A stretch of DNA of 8,361 nucleotides, from positions 1 to 8,361 of the forward strand of contig SFCP01000076.1 in NCBI GenBank assembly GCA_004558535.1, written 5' to 3'. Of this stretch, positions 1 to 6,073 are shown in pieces. The translations under genes and the position numbers were made by a program. Below the pieces are notes generated by a model. The model ran no database searches. It was given only the letters and a program-made list of their open reading frames with translations, and was not told the origin of the DNA. Source of the stretch: Bacteroidales bacterium (GTDB lineage Bacteria > Bacteroidota > Bacteroidia > Bacteroidales > Bacteroidaceae). Positions within the stretch are counted from its first letter, which is position 1. The number at the start of each line of letters is the position of its first letter.

Positions 1-14
1 GCCGAAAAATGTAT

Positions 15-22
15 TATCTTTG
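15..22 (+). promoter_or_regulatory. Possible Bacteroidetes-type -7 promoter box (TATCTTTG)
   Basis: The octamer matches the Bacteroidetes -7 consensus TAnnTTTG exactly. The partner TTTG element expected about 20 bases upstream would fall off the left edge, so only half of the promoter can be judged. Transcription would start at about 28-32, right at the foot of the hairpin at 31-69. No open reading frame with a plausible protein follows, so if active it would make a very short RNA or a leader. Confidence 0.35.
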
Positions 23-30
23 CATTGGGC

Positions 31-73
31 AAAGGAGGAAACCACGCGCTGCTGCGGGCTTTCTCCTTTTTTT
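31..73 (+). terminator. Possible intrinsic terminator hairpin with T-tract
   Basis: AAAGGAG (31-37) pairs with CTCCTTT (63-69). The stem can continue inward, past a bulged G, with AAA/TTT pairing and a CC/GG pair. The T run goes on to position 73. A stem followed by Ts on the plus strand is the shape of a Rho-independent terminator. It may end a transcript entering from the left, or a short one begun at the promoter-like box at 15-22. The inner stem is imperfect and the loop long, so this is a moderate call. Confidence 0.35.
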
Positions 74-483
74 CGGCCCTTTTCGAGGGTCGCAAGGGGC
101 TTTTTCGAGGCCAACTGCCGGCTATGTAGGAAAAACTAAGTGCCTTGTAGTTTTGCGCAAGTCCTTTGTAATTTTTTCCAAGTGCTTTCCGCTGAAAACT
201 ACAAAGCCGCGAGATTGTTACCGTAGGTTAAAAACGTTAAAGTTCAGCCCGGTATACCTGTGGAAAACTACACCCCGAAAGGCCACCGCAGGGGGAGCGC
301 GCACCGCACCGCCCGTCCCCCCTCGCGGCAGGCACGAAGAAGCACCGCCAACGCCGGAGCATCCGCCCCAACGGGTTGCCGGAAAATGAAAACCCGCCTT
401 TGCAAAACCCGTCGCCGTCGACAGAAAACACCATCGCCGCCACCCCACGTCCGCAAAAACGCCGCAAAAAAGTAAGGAAAGGC
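74..483. other. Long stretch without a supported gene
   Basis: No convincing coding region is seen. The open frames here translate into Arg/Pro/Ala-rich or low-complexity products typical of chance frames in G/C-rich DNA, they overlap one another on both strands, and none looks like a known family. Visible structure: two similar runs, GGCCCTTTTCGAGGG (75-89) and GGGGCTTTTTCGAGG (96-110); a degenerate 21-base repeat at 138-200; copies of AAAACTACA at 195-203 and 264-272; and a strongly G/C-rich tract from about 280 to 460. Confidence 0.6.
138..206. repeat. Degenerate 21-base tandem repeat, about three copies, with an inverted copy
   Basis: Units begin at 138, 159 and 180, each opening with AAGTGC or AAGTCC. 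The first two agree at 15 of 21 positions by hand count; the third keeps only its first third. TTGTAGTTTT (145-154) is matched by its exact reverse complement AAAACTACAA (195-204), so the block can also fold on itself. Function is unknown. It could be a decayed intergenic repeat or a binding-site array. Confidence 0.35.
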
Positions 484-514
484 TTTGCGCTTCAGAAGCC
501 TCTGCGTAACTTTG
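484..514 (+). promoter_or_regulatory. Bacteroidetes sigma-ABfr-type promoter for purH
   Basis: TTTG at 484-487 is followed, after 19 bases, by TAACTTTG at 507-514. This fits the Bacteroidetes housekeeping promoter (TTTG at -33, TAnnTTTG at -7) in both sequence and spacing. Transcription should start near 520-524, giving a leader of under 20 bases before the purH ATG at 540. No other good promoter was found before mreB, so this one may drive much of the cluster. Confidence 0.7.
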
Positions 515-539
515 CACAGAAAATCCGATAATATACGAT

Positions 540-1136
540 ATGTCAGCAACTAAGCCTATCAAGACCGCCCTGATTTCGGTCTTCCACAAAGACGGCCTGG
601 AGGAAATCCTGGCCAAACTGCATGAGAATGGTGTGCAATTCCTCTCGACCGGCGGCACACAGTCCTTTATCGAGTCGCTGGGCTACCCCTGCACCAAGGT
701 AGAGGACGTCACGACCTACCCCTCCATCCTGGGCGGCCGCGTCAAGACACTCCATCCCAAAGTGTTTGGCGGCATCTTGGGCCGTCGCGAACTGGAAAGC
801 GACCGGGCACAAATGCAGCAGTATGAAATCCCGGCCATCGACCTGGTCATCGTGGACCTCTACCCCTTCGAGCAGACCGTGGCCTCGGGTGCTTCGGACG
901 CCGACATCATCGAGAAAATCGACATAGGCGGCATCTCGCTCATCCGCGCCGGCGCCAAGAACTTCAACGACGTGGTCATCGTGCCCTCGAAAGCCGAATA
1001 CCCCCTGCTGCTCGACCTCCTCACGAAGCATGGCGCACAGACCGAACTGGAGGAGCGCCGCGAACTGGCAACCCGCGCCTTTGGCGTGTCGAGCCACTAC
1101 GACACAGCCATCCACGCTTGGTTTGCCGGCCAATAA
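540..1136 (+). CDS. purH: IMP cyclohydrolase, single-domain PurH (N-terminal half only)
   Basis: This protein of 198 residues closes the ring of FAICAR to give IMP, the last step of de novo purine synthesis, in the cytoplasm. It matches the MGS-like IMP cyclohydrolase domain throughout: STGGT at 36-40, GGRVKTLHPK at 65-74, DLYPF at 106-110, IDIGG at 127-131 and RAGAKN at 136-141. Lys69, Tyr108, Asp128 and Lys140 sit where the catalytic or binding residues of characterised PurH proteins lie. The usual bacterial PurH is a fusion of about 500-530 residues with a C-terminal AICAR transformylase. Here the reading frame stops at the domain boundary, and the following 178 bases encode nothing like that domain. 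The transformylase must be encoded elsewhere if the pathway is complete. The first ATG after the promoter is used. The domain is intact, so this looks like a real one-domain enzyme and not a wreck. Confidence 0.93.
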   Translation: MSATKPIKTALISVFHKDGLEEILAKLHENGVQFLSTGGTQSFIESLGYPCTKVEDVTTYPSILGGRVKTLHPKVFGGILGRRELESDRAQMQQYEIPAIDLVIVDLYPFEQTVASGASDADIIEKIDIGGISLIRAGAKNFNDVVIVPSKAEYPLLLDLLTKHGAQTELEERRELATRAFGVSSHYDTAIHAWFAGQ

Positions 1137-1209
1137 GGCCACACCTTTCCGGCGAAGCCGACTTGACCGGCCTCGCCTACTCGGGGCGAAAAGCGCCGAA
1201 CGGAATACG

Positions 1210-1239
1210 CATTCGCGGATTGGACACAATCCGCGAATG
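1210..1239. repeat. Perfect 12-bp inverted repeat in the purH-mreB gap
   Basis: CATTCGCGGATT (1210-1221) and AATCCGCGAATG (1228-1239) are exact reverse complements around a 6-base loop. No T-tract follows on either side, so it is not a classic terminator. A weaker hairpin (GGCG/CGCC) lies just upstream, and GTACGGCCGCCGTAC at 1261-1275 is a second small palindrome downstream. The group could be an RNA processing or stability element in the purH-mreB transcript, or an operator. Confidence 0.5.
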
Positions 1240-1314
1240 TCGGCCTACGGACACAACGCAGTACGGCCGCCGTACCACCTCCACCCTACACAAAATTTAT
1301 CACAACGCATTGAT

Positions 1315-2349
1315 ATGGGCATCTTTTCAAACTTCTTTTCATTCACACAGGAATTGGCCATCGACCTCGGAACGGCCAATACCGTCATCATCAGCGGCGG
1401 CGAAATCGTAGTCAACGAGCCGTCGGTCGTAGCCCTGGACCGCCACACGGAAAAAATGATTGCCGTGGGCAGCGAGGCCAAACAAATGTACGAGAAAACC
1501 AACGACAAAATACGCGTCATCCGACCGCTGCGCGATGGCGTGATAGCAGACTTCAACGCCGCCGAACAAATGCTGCGCGGACTCATCAAAATGGTGCACC
1601 GCGGCAAGCGTCTGTTCTCGCCCTCGCTCCGCATGGTGGTGGGCGTACCGAGCGGCAGCACGGAAGTGGAACTGCGCGCCGTACGCGACTCGGCTGAACA
1701 CGCCGGCGGACGCGACGTGTTCCTGCTCTTCGAACCGATGGCCGCCGCTATCGGCGTGGGCATCAACGTGACGGAGCCGCAGGGCAACATGATCGTCGAC
1801 ATAGGCGGCGGTACGACCGAAATCGCCGTCATCTCGCTGGGCGGCATCGTGTCCAACAACTCCATCAAAATGGCCGGCGACGACTTTACCGCCGACATTC
1901 AGGAGTACATGAGCCGCCAGCACAACGTGCGCGTGAGCGAACGCATGGCCGAGCGCATCAAAATCAACGTAGGCGCCGCCCTGACCGACCTGGGCGAAAA
2001 CGCACCCGAGGACTACATCGTGAACGGCCCGAACAAAATCACCGCCATGCCGATGAAGGTGCCCGTGTGCTACCAGGAAATCGCGCACTGCTTGGAGAAG
2101 TCCATCGCACGCATCGAACAGGCCGTCATCAACGCCCTGGAAAATACGCCGCCCGAACTCTACGCCGACATCGTGAAGAACGGCATCTGGCTGACGGGTG
2201 GAGGTGCCCTGCTCCGCGGACTGGACAAGCGCCTGACGGACAAAATCAACATCCCCTTCCACGTGGCCGAAGACCCGCTGCTCTGTGTGGCACGCGGCAC
2301 AGGCATCGCGCTGAAGAATGTGGACAAGTTCAACTTCCTGAAACGCTGA
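1315..2349 (+). CDS. mreB: Rod shape-determining protein MreB, bacterial actin
   Basis: MreB of 344 residues, normal for the family. It binds ATP and polymerises into membrane-associated filaments that position the elongation machinery. Actin-fold motifs are all present: phosphate-1 loop DLGTAN at 17-22, VGVPSG at 109-114, FEPMAAAIG from 139, phosphate-2 loop DIGGGTTE at 162-169, and the adenosine-site LTGGGALLRG from 293. The short N-terminus (MGIFSNFFSFTQ) is hydrophobic and may act as a membrane-touching segment. The ATG at 1315 is chosen because family similarity begins here. The frame is open further upstream to 1030, but that extension overlaps purH and resembles nothing in MreB. An A/T-rich stretch precedes the start and there is no clear Shine-Dalgarno. 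It is probably co-transcribed with purH and is separated from mreC by an inverted-repeat element. Confidence 0.97.
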   Translation: MGIFSNFFSFTQELAIDLGTANTVIISGGEIVVNEPSVVALDRHTEKMIAVGSEAKQMYEKTNDKIRVIRPLRDGVIADFNAAEQMLRGLIKMVHRGKRLFSPSLRMVVGVPSGSTEVELRAVRDSAEHAGGRDVFLLFEPMAAAIGVGINVTEPQGNMIVDIGGGTTEIAVISLGGIVSNNSIKMAGDDFTADIQEYMSRQHNVRVSERMAERIKINVGAALTDLGENAPEDYIVNGPNKITAMPMKVPVCYQEIAHCLEKSIARIEQAVINALENTPPELYADIVKNGIWLTGGGALLRGLDKRLTDKINIPFHVAEDPLLCVARGTGIALKNVDKFNFLKR

Positions 2350-2350
2350 T

Positions 2351-2368
2351 AGGGCCGAAGGGCCTTTT
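2351..2368 (+). terminator. Possible weak terminator directly after mreB
   Basis: Two bases after the mreB stop codon, AGGGCC (2351-2356) can pair with GGCCTT (2361-2366; one G-T pair) around a GAAG loop, and TTTT covers 2365-2368. The stem is short and the T-run brief, so termination would be partial at best. It may separate mreB output from the genes downstream. Confidence 0.3.
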
Positions 2369-2370
2369 GA

Positions 2371-2699
2371 AATTAGGAATTAGAAATTAGGAATTTGCGT
2401 GCAAGGTGAGAGCAAGAAAGCTTGCTTTAATTGCCGAGCCGCAGCCGCAAATATTATAATTACGGCTGCGAAATGACCTCACTGGGGACATCCCTTGTAC
2501 CCGCAAGGCATTTACAAGGACTTATCGTGCCGGTAAAAAAAATCCAAGTCCAACATAGGACCACGAACTGAGGGTGCACTTAGGAAAGATTGCGCCGGAA
2601 GGCATTCCTAATTACATATTACAGGCTGCGGTTCGGTAATTAGAGCAAGCTCTATTACTCTCACCTCGCTCTGTAATCCCTAATTCCTAATTCCTAATT
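2371..2699. mobile_element. MITE-like element with about 80-bp terminal inverted repeats
   Basis: The left arm (2371-2450) and the reverse complement of the right arm (2620-2699) align without gaps at 64 of 80 bases, counted by hand. Weaker similarity continues about 10 bases further inward. The outer ends are built of AATTAGG heptads (left) mirrored as CCTAATT (right). Both arms hold GAGGTGAGAG or AAGGTGAGAG and a small hairpin around AGCTTGCT. The spacer (about 2451-2619) contains further stems: CGCAGCCG/CGGCTGCG (2440-2447/2463-2470), CCTTGTA/TACAAGG (2493-2499/2513-2519) and GGACTT with AAGTCC. No transposase is present and no target-site duplication is obvious. The long inverted termini, lack of coding capacity and position in the only large gap of the mre cluster suggest a small non-autonomous element or a structured intergenic repeat. 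Transcribed, it would form a very long hairpin between mreB and mreC. Confidence 0.6.
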
Positions 2700-2711
2700 A
2701 TAAAAAAGACG

Positions 2712-3578
2712 ATGTACAACTTCCTGGACTTCCTGCGCAGATACCATTATATCCTGCTCTTCCTGGTGCTCGAAGGTATCAGCTTCTGGTTGCTGTTTCG
2801 CTTCAACAACTACCAGGGCAGCGTGTGGCTCACATCGGCCAACCATGCAGCGGCCGAGGTGAACCGCCTGTACGACGATGCTACGGCCTACCTGCACCTG
2901 GGCACGGTCAACCGACAGCTGACCGACGAAAACCTGCGTCTGCAACTGGAAGCCGAGGCCCTGCGCAACGAAATCCACCGACTGCGCAACGACAGTGCTG
3001 CCGGAGACAGCTCCCTGCGGCTCAAACTCATCGACTACCGACTAATCCCGGCCACCGTCGTGTCGAACACCAACCGAGATGCCAACAACTACCTGGTCAT
3101 CGACCGCGGTACAAAGGACGGCGTGACACCGGAGATGGGCGTGGTGGGTGGAAACGGCGTGGTGGGCATCGTCTACCTGACCGGACCGCACTACTCGCTC
3201 GTGATGCCCGTGAACAACCAAAAAAGCAGCATCAGCTGTCGCGTGCGCGGACAACACTACTTCGGTTACCTGCAATGGGACGGCTCAAGTCCGCGTAGCG
3301 CCTACGTGGACGACATCCCGCGCTACGCAAAAATCAAAGTGGGCGAAATGGTCGAGACGAGCGGCTACTCAGCCGTATTCCCGCCGGGCATCTATGTGGG
3401 AAAAATCACAGCCGTGCGCAACTCCAAGGACGGACAGTCCTATCGCTTAGACCTGAACCTGGGCACAGACTTCTCGACCCTGCGCGACGTGAACGTCATA
3501 GCCACTCCCTACAAAGCGGAAATCGACACCCTGCGCGCCCGGGCCGCTGCCGCCGACGCACAGAGCGGACAGCCCTAA
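2712..3578 (+). CDS. mreC: Rod shape-determining protein MreC
   Basis: MreC of 288 residues, a bitopic inner-membrane protein whose periplasmic part activates and scaffolds the PBP2-RodA pair. The layout is typical: a short cytoplasmic N-terminus, one membrane segment at about 13-30 (with Glu21 inside it), a coiled coil at about 60-91 rich in Leu/Glu/Arg, then the double beta-barrel domain at about 105-270. That domain contains the phrases NYLVIDRGTKDGV, GVVGGNGVVGIV and PPGIYVGKI. The tail is Ala-rich and probably disordered. The ATG at 2712 lies 12 bases past the inverted-repeat element and directly precedes the membrane segment. The A/T-rich end of that element forms its upstream translation-initiation region, so the insertion may affect expression. 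No frameshift or missing domain is seen. Confidence 0.95.
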   Translation: MYNFLDFLRRYHYILLFLVLEGISFWLLFRFNNYQGSVWLTSANHAAAEVNRLYDDATAYLHLGTVNRQLTDENLRLQLEAEALRNEIHRLRNDSAAGDSSLRLKLIDYRLIPATVVSNTNRDANNYLVIDRGTKDGVTPEMGVVGGNGVVGIVYLTGPHYSLVMPVNNQKSSISCRVRGQHYFGYLQWDGSSPRSAYVDDIPRYAKIKVGEMVETSGYSAVFPPGIYVGKITAVRNSKDGQSYRLDLNLGTDFSTLRDVNVIATPYKAEIDTLRARAAAADAQSGQP

Positions 3579-3648
3579 GCCCGAACGACATCCGCACACG
3601 CAACAAACTGGCACACAAGCTACAACCACTACTTTCCATCCTACGAAC

Positions 3649-4179
3649 GTGCTTCAAAACTACCTCGCCCTGACAGGCTGGCTCCTGCTTCTGGTTTTCC
3701 TGCAAGCCACCGTATTCAACCACATCCACCTGCTTGGCTACGCCACACCCCTGCCCTACGTTTACTTCATCGTGAAGCTGCCGAGCACCACTTCGCGCGT
3801 GGGCTATCTCCTGCCGGGCTTCCTGGTGGGTCTGTTGGTTGACATCCTGTCGAGCACGCCGGGCATGGCCGCCGCCTCGCTGTGTGCCGTGGGACTGGTC
3901 GCCCCGCCGCTGCTGACAGTGCTCCTGCCGGCCGACCGCGACGAGGGCGCCGTCATCCCCTCGACCCAAAGCATGGGACGCGGCAAGTTCATGCTCTATG
4001 CCCTGCTGCTCACCCTGCTGCACTGCACCCTCTTCTTCACCATCGAAGCCTTCTCCGTGCACCACGCCGCTACGCTCCTGCTGAAAACAGCCGGCAGCAC
4101 GGCGCTCACATTCCTCGTTATCATGGCACTGGAGAGCATCCGCAAACACGCAACCGGCAGCCGCACGGCCAGAATTTAG
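3649..4179 (+). CDS. mreD: Rod shape-determining protein MreD
   Basis: MreD of 176 residues, close to the usual 160-180. It is a small polytopic inner-membrane protein of the elongasome, working with MreC. It is almost all hydrophobic, with about five to six predicted membrane segments: near 4-22, 28-42, 50-66, 72-92, 115-138 and 146-163. A characteristic stretch is GYLLPGFLVGLLVDILSS, with an Asp in a hydrophobic segment. The start is taken as GTG at 3649, because the next in-frame ATG lies well inside the protein and would remove the first membrane segments, and no in-frame ATG was seen in the gap after mreC. The gap to mreC is 70 bases and to mrdA 55 bases, consistent with one transcript. 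Identity rests on topology, length and position between mreC and mrdA, as MreD is poorly conserved in sequence. Confidence 0.9.
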   Translation: MLQNYLALTGWLLLLVFLQATVFNHIHLLGYATPLPYVYFIVKLPSTTSRVGYLLPGFLVGLLVDILSSTPGMAAASLCAVGLVAPPLLTVLLPADRDEGAVIPSTQSMGRGKFMLYALLLTLLHCTLFFTIEAFSVHHAATLLLKTAGSTALTFLVIMALESIRKHATGSRTARI

Positions 4180-4234
4180 CCACTACACCCCACTGCCGGT
4201 CCGCCACACTCACCCCCTAACCCCGGAAACAAAA

Positions 4235-6073
4235 ATGTCGGGCAAATACAACTTCTCAAACCGGAAATACGTAATTGGCGCCGTGGCCATAATGGTCACG
4301 GTGCTCTATATGTTGCGCCTGTTTGCCCTGCAGCTGATGAGCGACGACTACAAGAAAAACGCCGACTCCAACGCCTTTCGCAAGGAAATCCAATATCCCT
4401 CGCGCGGCCTGATTATGGACCGACGCGGACGCCTGATGGTCTACAACGAGCCCTCCTACAACATCATGGTGGTGATGAACGAACAAATCGGCGTGGACAC
4501 CGCAGACTTCTGTCGCACCATAGGCATCACGCGGGAGCAGTACGAACAAAAAATGCAGGAGATAAAGGCCAAACGCAACTACTCCCGCTACACCCCACAG
4601 CTCTTCATGGCACAAATCCCGGCCGAAGAGTTCTCCGTATTCCGCGAAAAACTCTTCCGCTTCAAGGGATTTTCGATCGAGAAACGCTCCACACGCCATT
4701 ATGCCACAACACTGGCCGCACACATCCTGGGCGACGTGGGCGAAGTAAGCGAACACGACATCGAGGAGGACAGCTACTACCAAAGCGGAGACTATATCGG
4801 GAAACTGGGCGTGGAACGCTCGTACGAAAAGCAGCTGCGCGGCGAAAAAGGAATGAAAATCATGCTGCGCGACGTGCACGGACGCACACAGGGACACTAC
4901 CAAAACGGAAAATACGACAAGGCACCCGTGCCCGGCAAGAACCTGACGCTGAGCATCGACATGGACCTGCAAGCCCTGGCCGAACGGCTGCTCGAAGGAA
5001 AGCTCGGCGCTATCGTGGCCATCGAACCCCGTACGGGCGAAATCCTCTGCATGGCCTCGTCGCCTACCTATAACCCCAACCTGCTCATCGGACGCGACCG
5101 CGGAAAAAGCCACAAGGCCCTGAAAGAGGACAAGAAAAGCCCGATGCTCAACCGCGCCGTAATGGGTACCTACCCCCCGGGCTCCACCTTCAAGATTACA
5201 CAGGCACTCATCGGCCTGCAGGAAGGCATCATCACGCCGCAAACGCAATTTCCGTGCAGCCGGGGATTCAACTACAAGGGCCTGCACGTGGGTTGCCACG
5301 GCCACGGCTCGCCCATCTCGCTGGTGCCGGCCATCGCCACCTCGTGCAACTCCTACTTCTGCTGGAACCTCTACCGCATGTTCGGCAGCCGCGATAAATA
5401 CGCCACCGTACAGGACGCCATGACCCGATGGAAAGACCACCTGGTCAGCATGGGCTATGGCTACAAGCTTGGCGTGGACCTGCCGGGCGAAGCACGCGGC
5501 ATGATACCCAACGCTGAATTTTACGACAAGCACATCCAGGGCAGATGGAACGGACTGACCGTCATCTCTATCTCGATCGGACAGGGCGAAGTGACAGCCA
5601 CGCCTCTGCAGATAGCCAATCTAGCCGCCACCGTGGCCAACCGCGGACACTACTACACCCCCCACGTGGTGCACGCCGTGCAGGGCGGACAGATAGACCC
5701 CGCCTACCGAAAAGTGCACCGCACCATGGTCGACAAGAAATGGTACGACTACGCCGTGGCCGGCATGCGGCAGGCAGTGACGGGCGGAACGTGTCGCGGA
5801 GCCAACCTGCCGGGCTACGAAGTGTGCGGAAAAACCGGCACCGCCCAAAACCGCGGACACGACCACTCGGCCTTCATGGGCTTTGCTCCGATGAACAACC
5901 CACGCATCGCAGTGGCAGTCTACGTGGAAAACGGTGGATTTGGCGCTACCTACGGCGTGCCCATCGGCGCACTGATTATGGAACAGTACTTGAACGACTC
6001 GCTGAGCGTGGCCTCGCAGGAAAAAGCCGAGGCACTGCAGAACCGACACATCAGCTACCCCTATTATGAATAA
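4235..6073 (+). CDS. mrdA: Penicillin-binding protein 2 (MrdA), elongasome peptidoglycan DD-transpeptidase
   Basis: Class B PBP of 612 residues (E. coli PBP2 has 633). It cross-links peptide stems of new peptidoglycan during side-wall growth and is the target of mecillinam-type beta-lactams in other bacteria. There is one N-terminal membrane anchor at about 12-31, followed by the non-catalytic pedestal domain starting near RGLIMDRRG (57-65). The transpeptidase domain has all three active-site motifs: STFK at 317-320 (nucleophile Ser317), SCN at 370-372 and KTG at 533-535, followed by TAQN. A Cys/His-rich patch (Cys341, His351, Cys354, His355, His357, Cys371) sits just before and at the second motif and may hold a metal or disulfide. 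The ATG at 4235 places the basic N-terminus properly before the anchor. The last 8 bases overlap rodA, so the two partner enzymes are probably translationally coupled. Confidence 0.97.
   Translation: MSGKYNFSNRKYVIGAVAIMVTVLYMLRLFALQLMSDDYKKNADSNAFRKEIQYPSRGLIMDRRGRLMVYNEPSYNIMVVMNEQIGVDTADFCRTIGITREQYEQKMQEIKAKRNYSRYTPQLFMAQIPAEEFSVFREKLFRFKGFSIEKRSTRHYATTLAAHILGDVGEVSEHDIEEDSYYQSGDYIGKLGVERSYEKQLRGEKGMKIMLRDVHGRTQGHYQNGKYDKAPVPGKNLTLSIDMDLQALAERLLEGKLGAIVAIEPRTGEILCMASSPTYNPNLLIGRDRGKSHKALKEDKKSPMLNRAVMGTYPPGSTFKITQALIGLQEGIITPQTQFPCSRGFNYKGLHVGCHGHGSPISLVPAIATSCNSYFCWNLYRMFGSRDKYATVQDAMTRWKDHLVSMGYGYKLGVDLPGEARGMIPNAEFYDKHIQGRWNGLTVISISIGQGEVTATPLQIANLAATVANRGHYYTPHVVHAVQGGQIDPAYRKVHRTMVDKKWYDYAVAGMRQAVTGGTCRGANLPGYEVCGKTGTAQNRGHDHSAFMGFAPMNNPRIAVAVYVENGGFGATYGVPIGALIMEQYLNDSLSVASQEKAEALQNRHISYPYYE

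Noticed and set aside
9..389. Plus-strand open frame of 126 residues at the left edge
   Set aside because: It crosses the terminator-like hairpin and the 21-base repeats, has a low-complexity Arg/Pro/Ala-rich end, and resembles no family.
218..658. Minus-strand frames upstream of and across the purH start
   Set aside because: They overlap the purH promoter and coding start, have no recognisable domains, and are typical shadows in G/C-rich DNA.
1030..1314. Possible 95-residue N-terminal extension of MreB
   Set aside because: It would overlap purH by about 100 bases and resembles no MreB N-terminus; family similarity begins at the ATG at 1315.
1137..1314. Remnant of the AICAR transformylase domain after purH
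   Set aside because: No reading frame in this gap gives residues resembling the start of that domain, and the gap is far too short to hold it.
2371..2699. CRISPR array or complete insertion sequence between mreB and mreC
   Set aside because: There are no regularly spaced identical repeats with unique spacers and no transposase gene; the structure is one pair of long inverted arms.
4256..5533. Long minus-strand frame of 425 residues opposite mrdA
   Set aside because: It lies wholly within the well-supported PBP2 gene, is rich in His/Val/Ala as expected for an antisense shadow, and has no family features.
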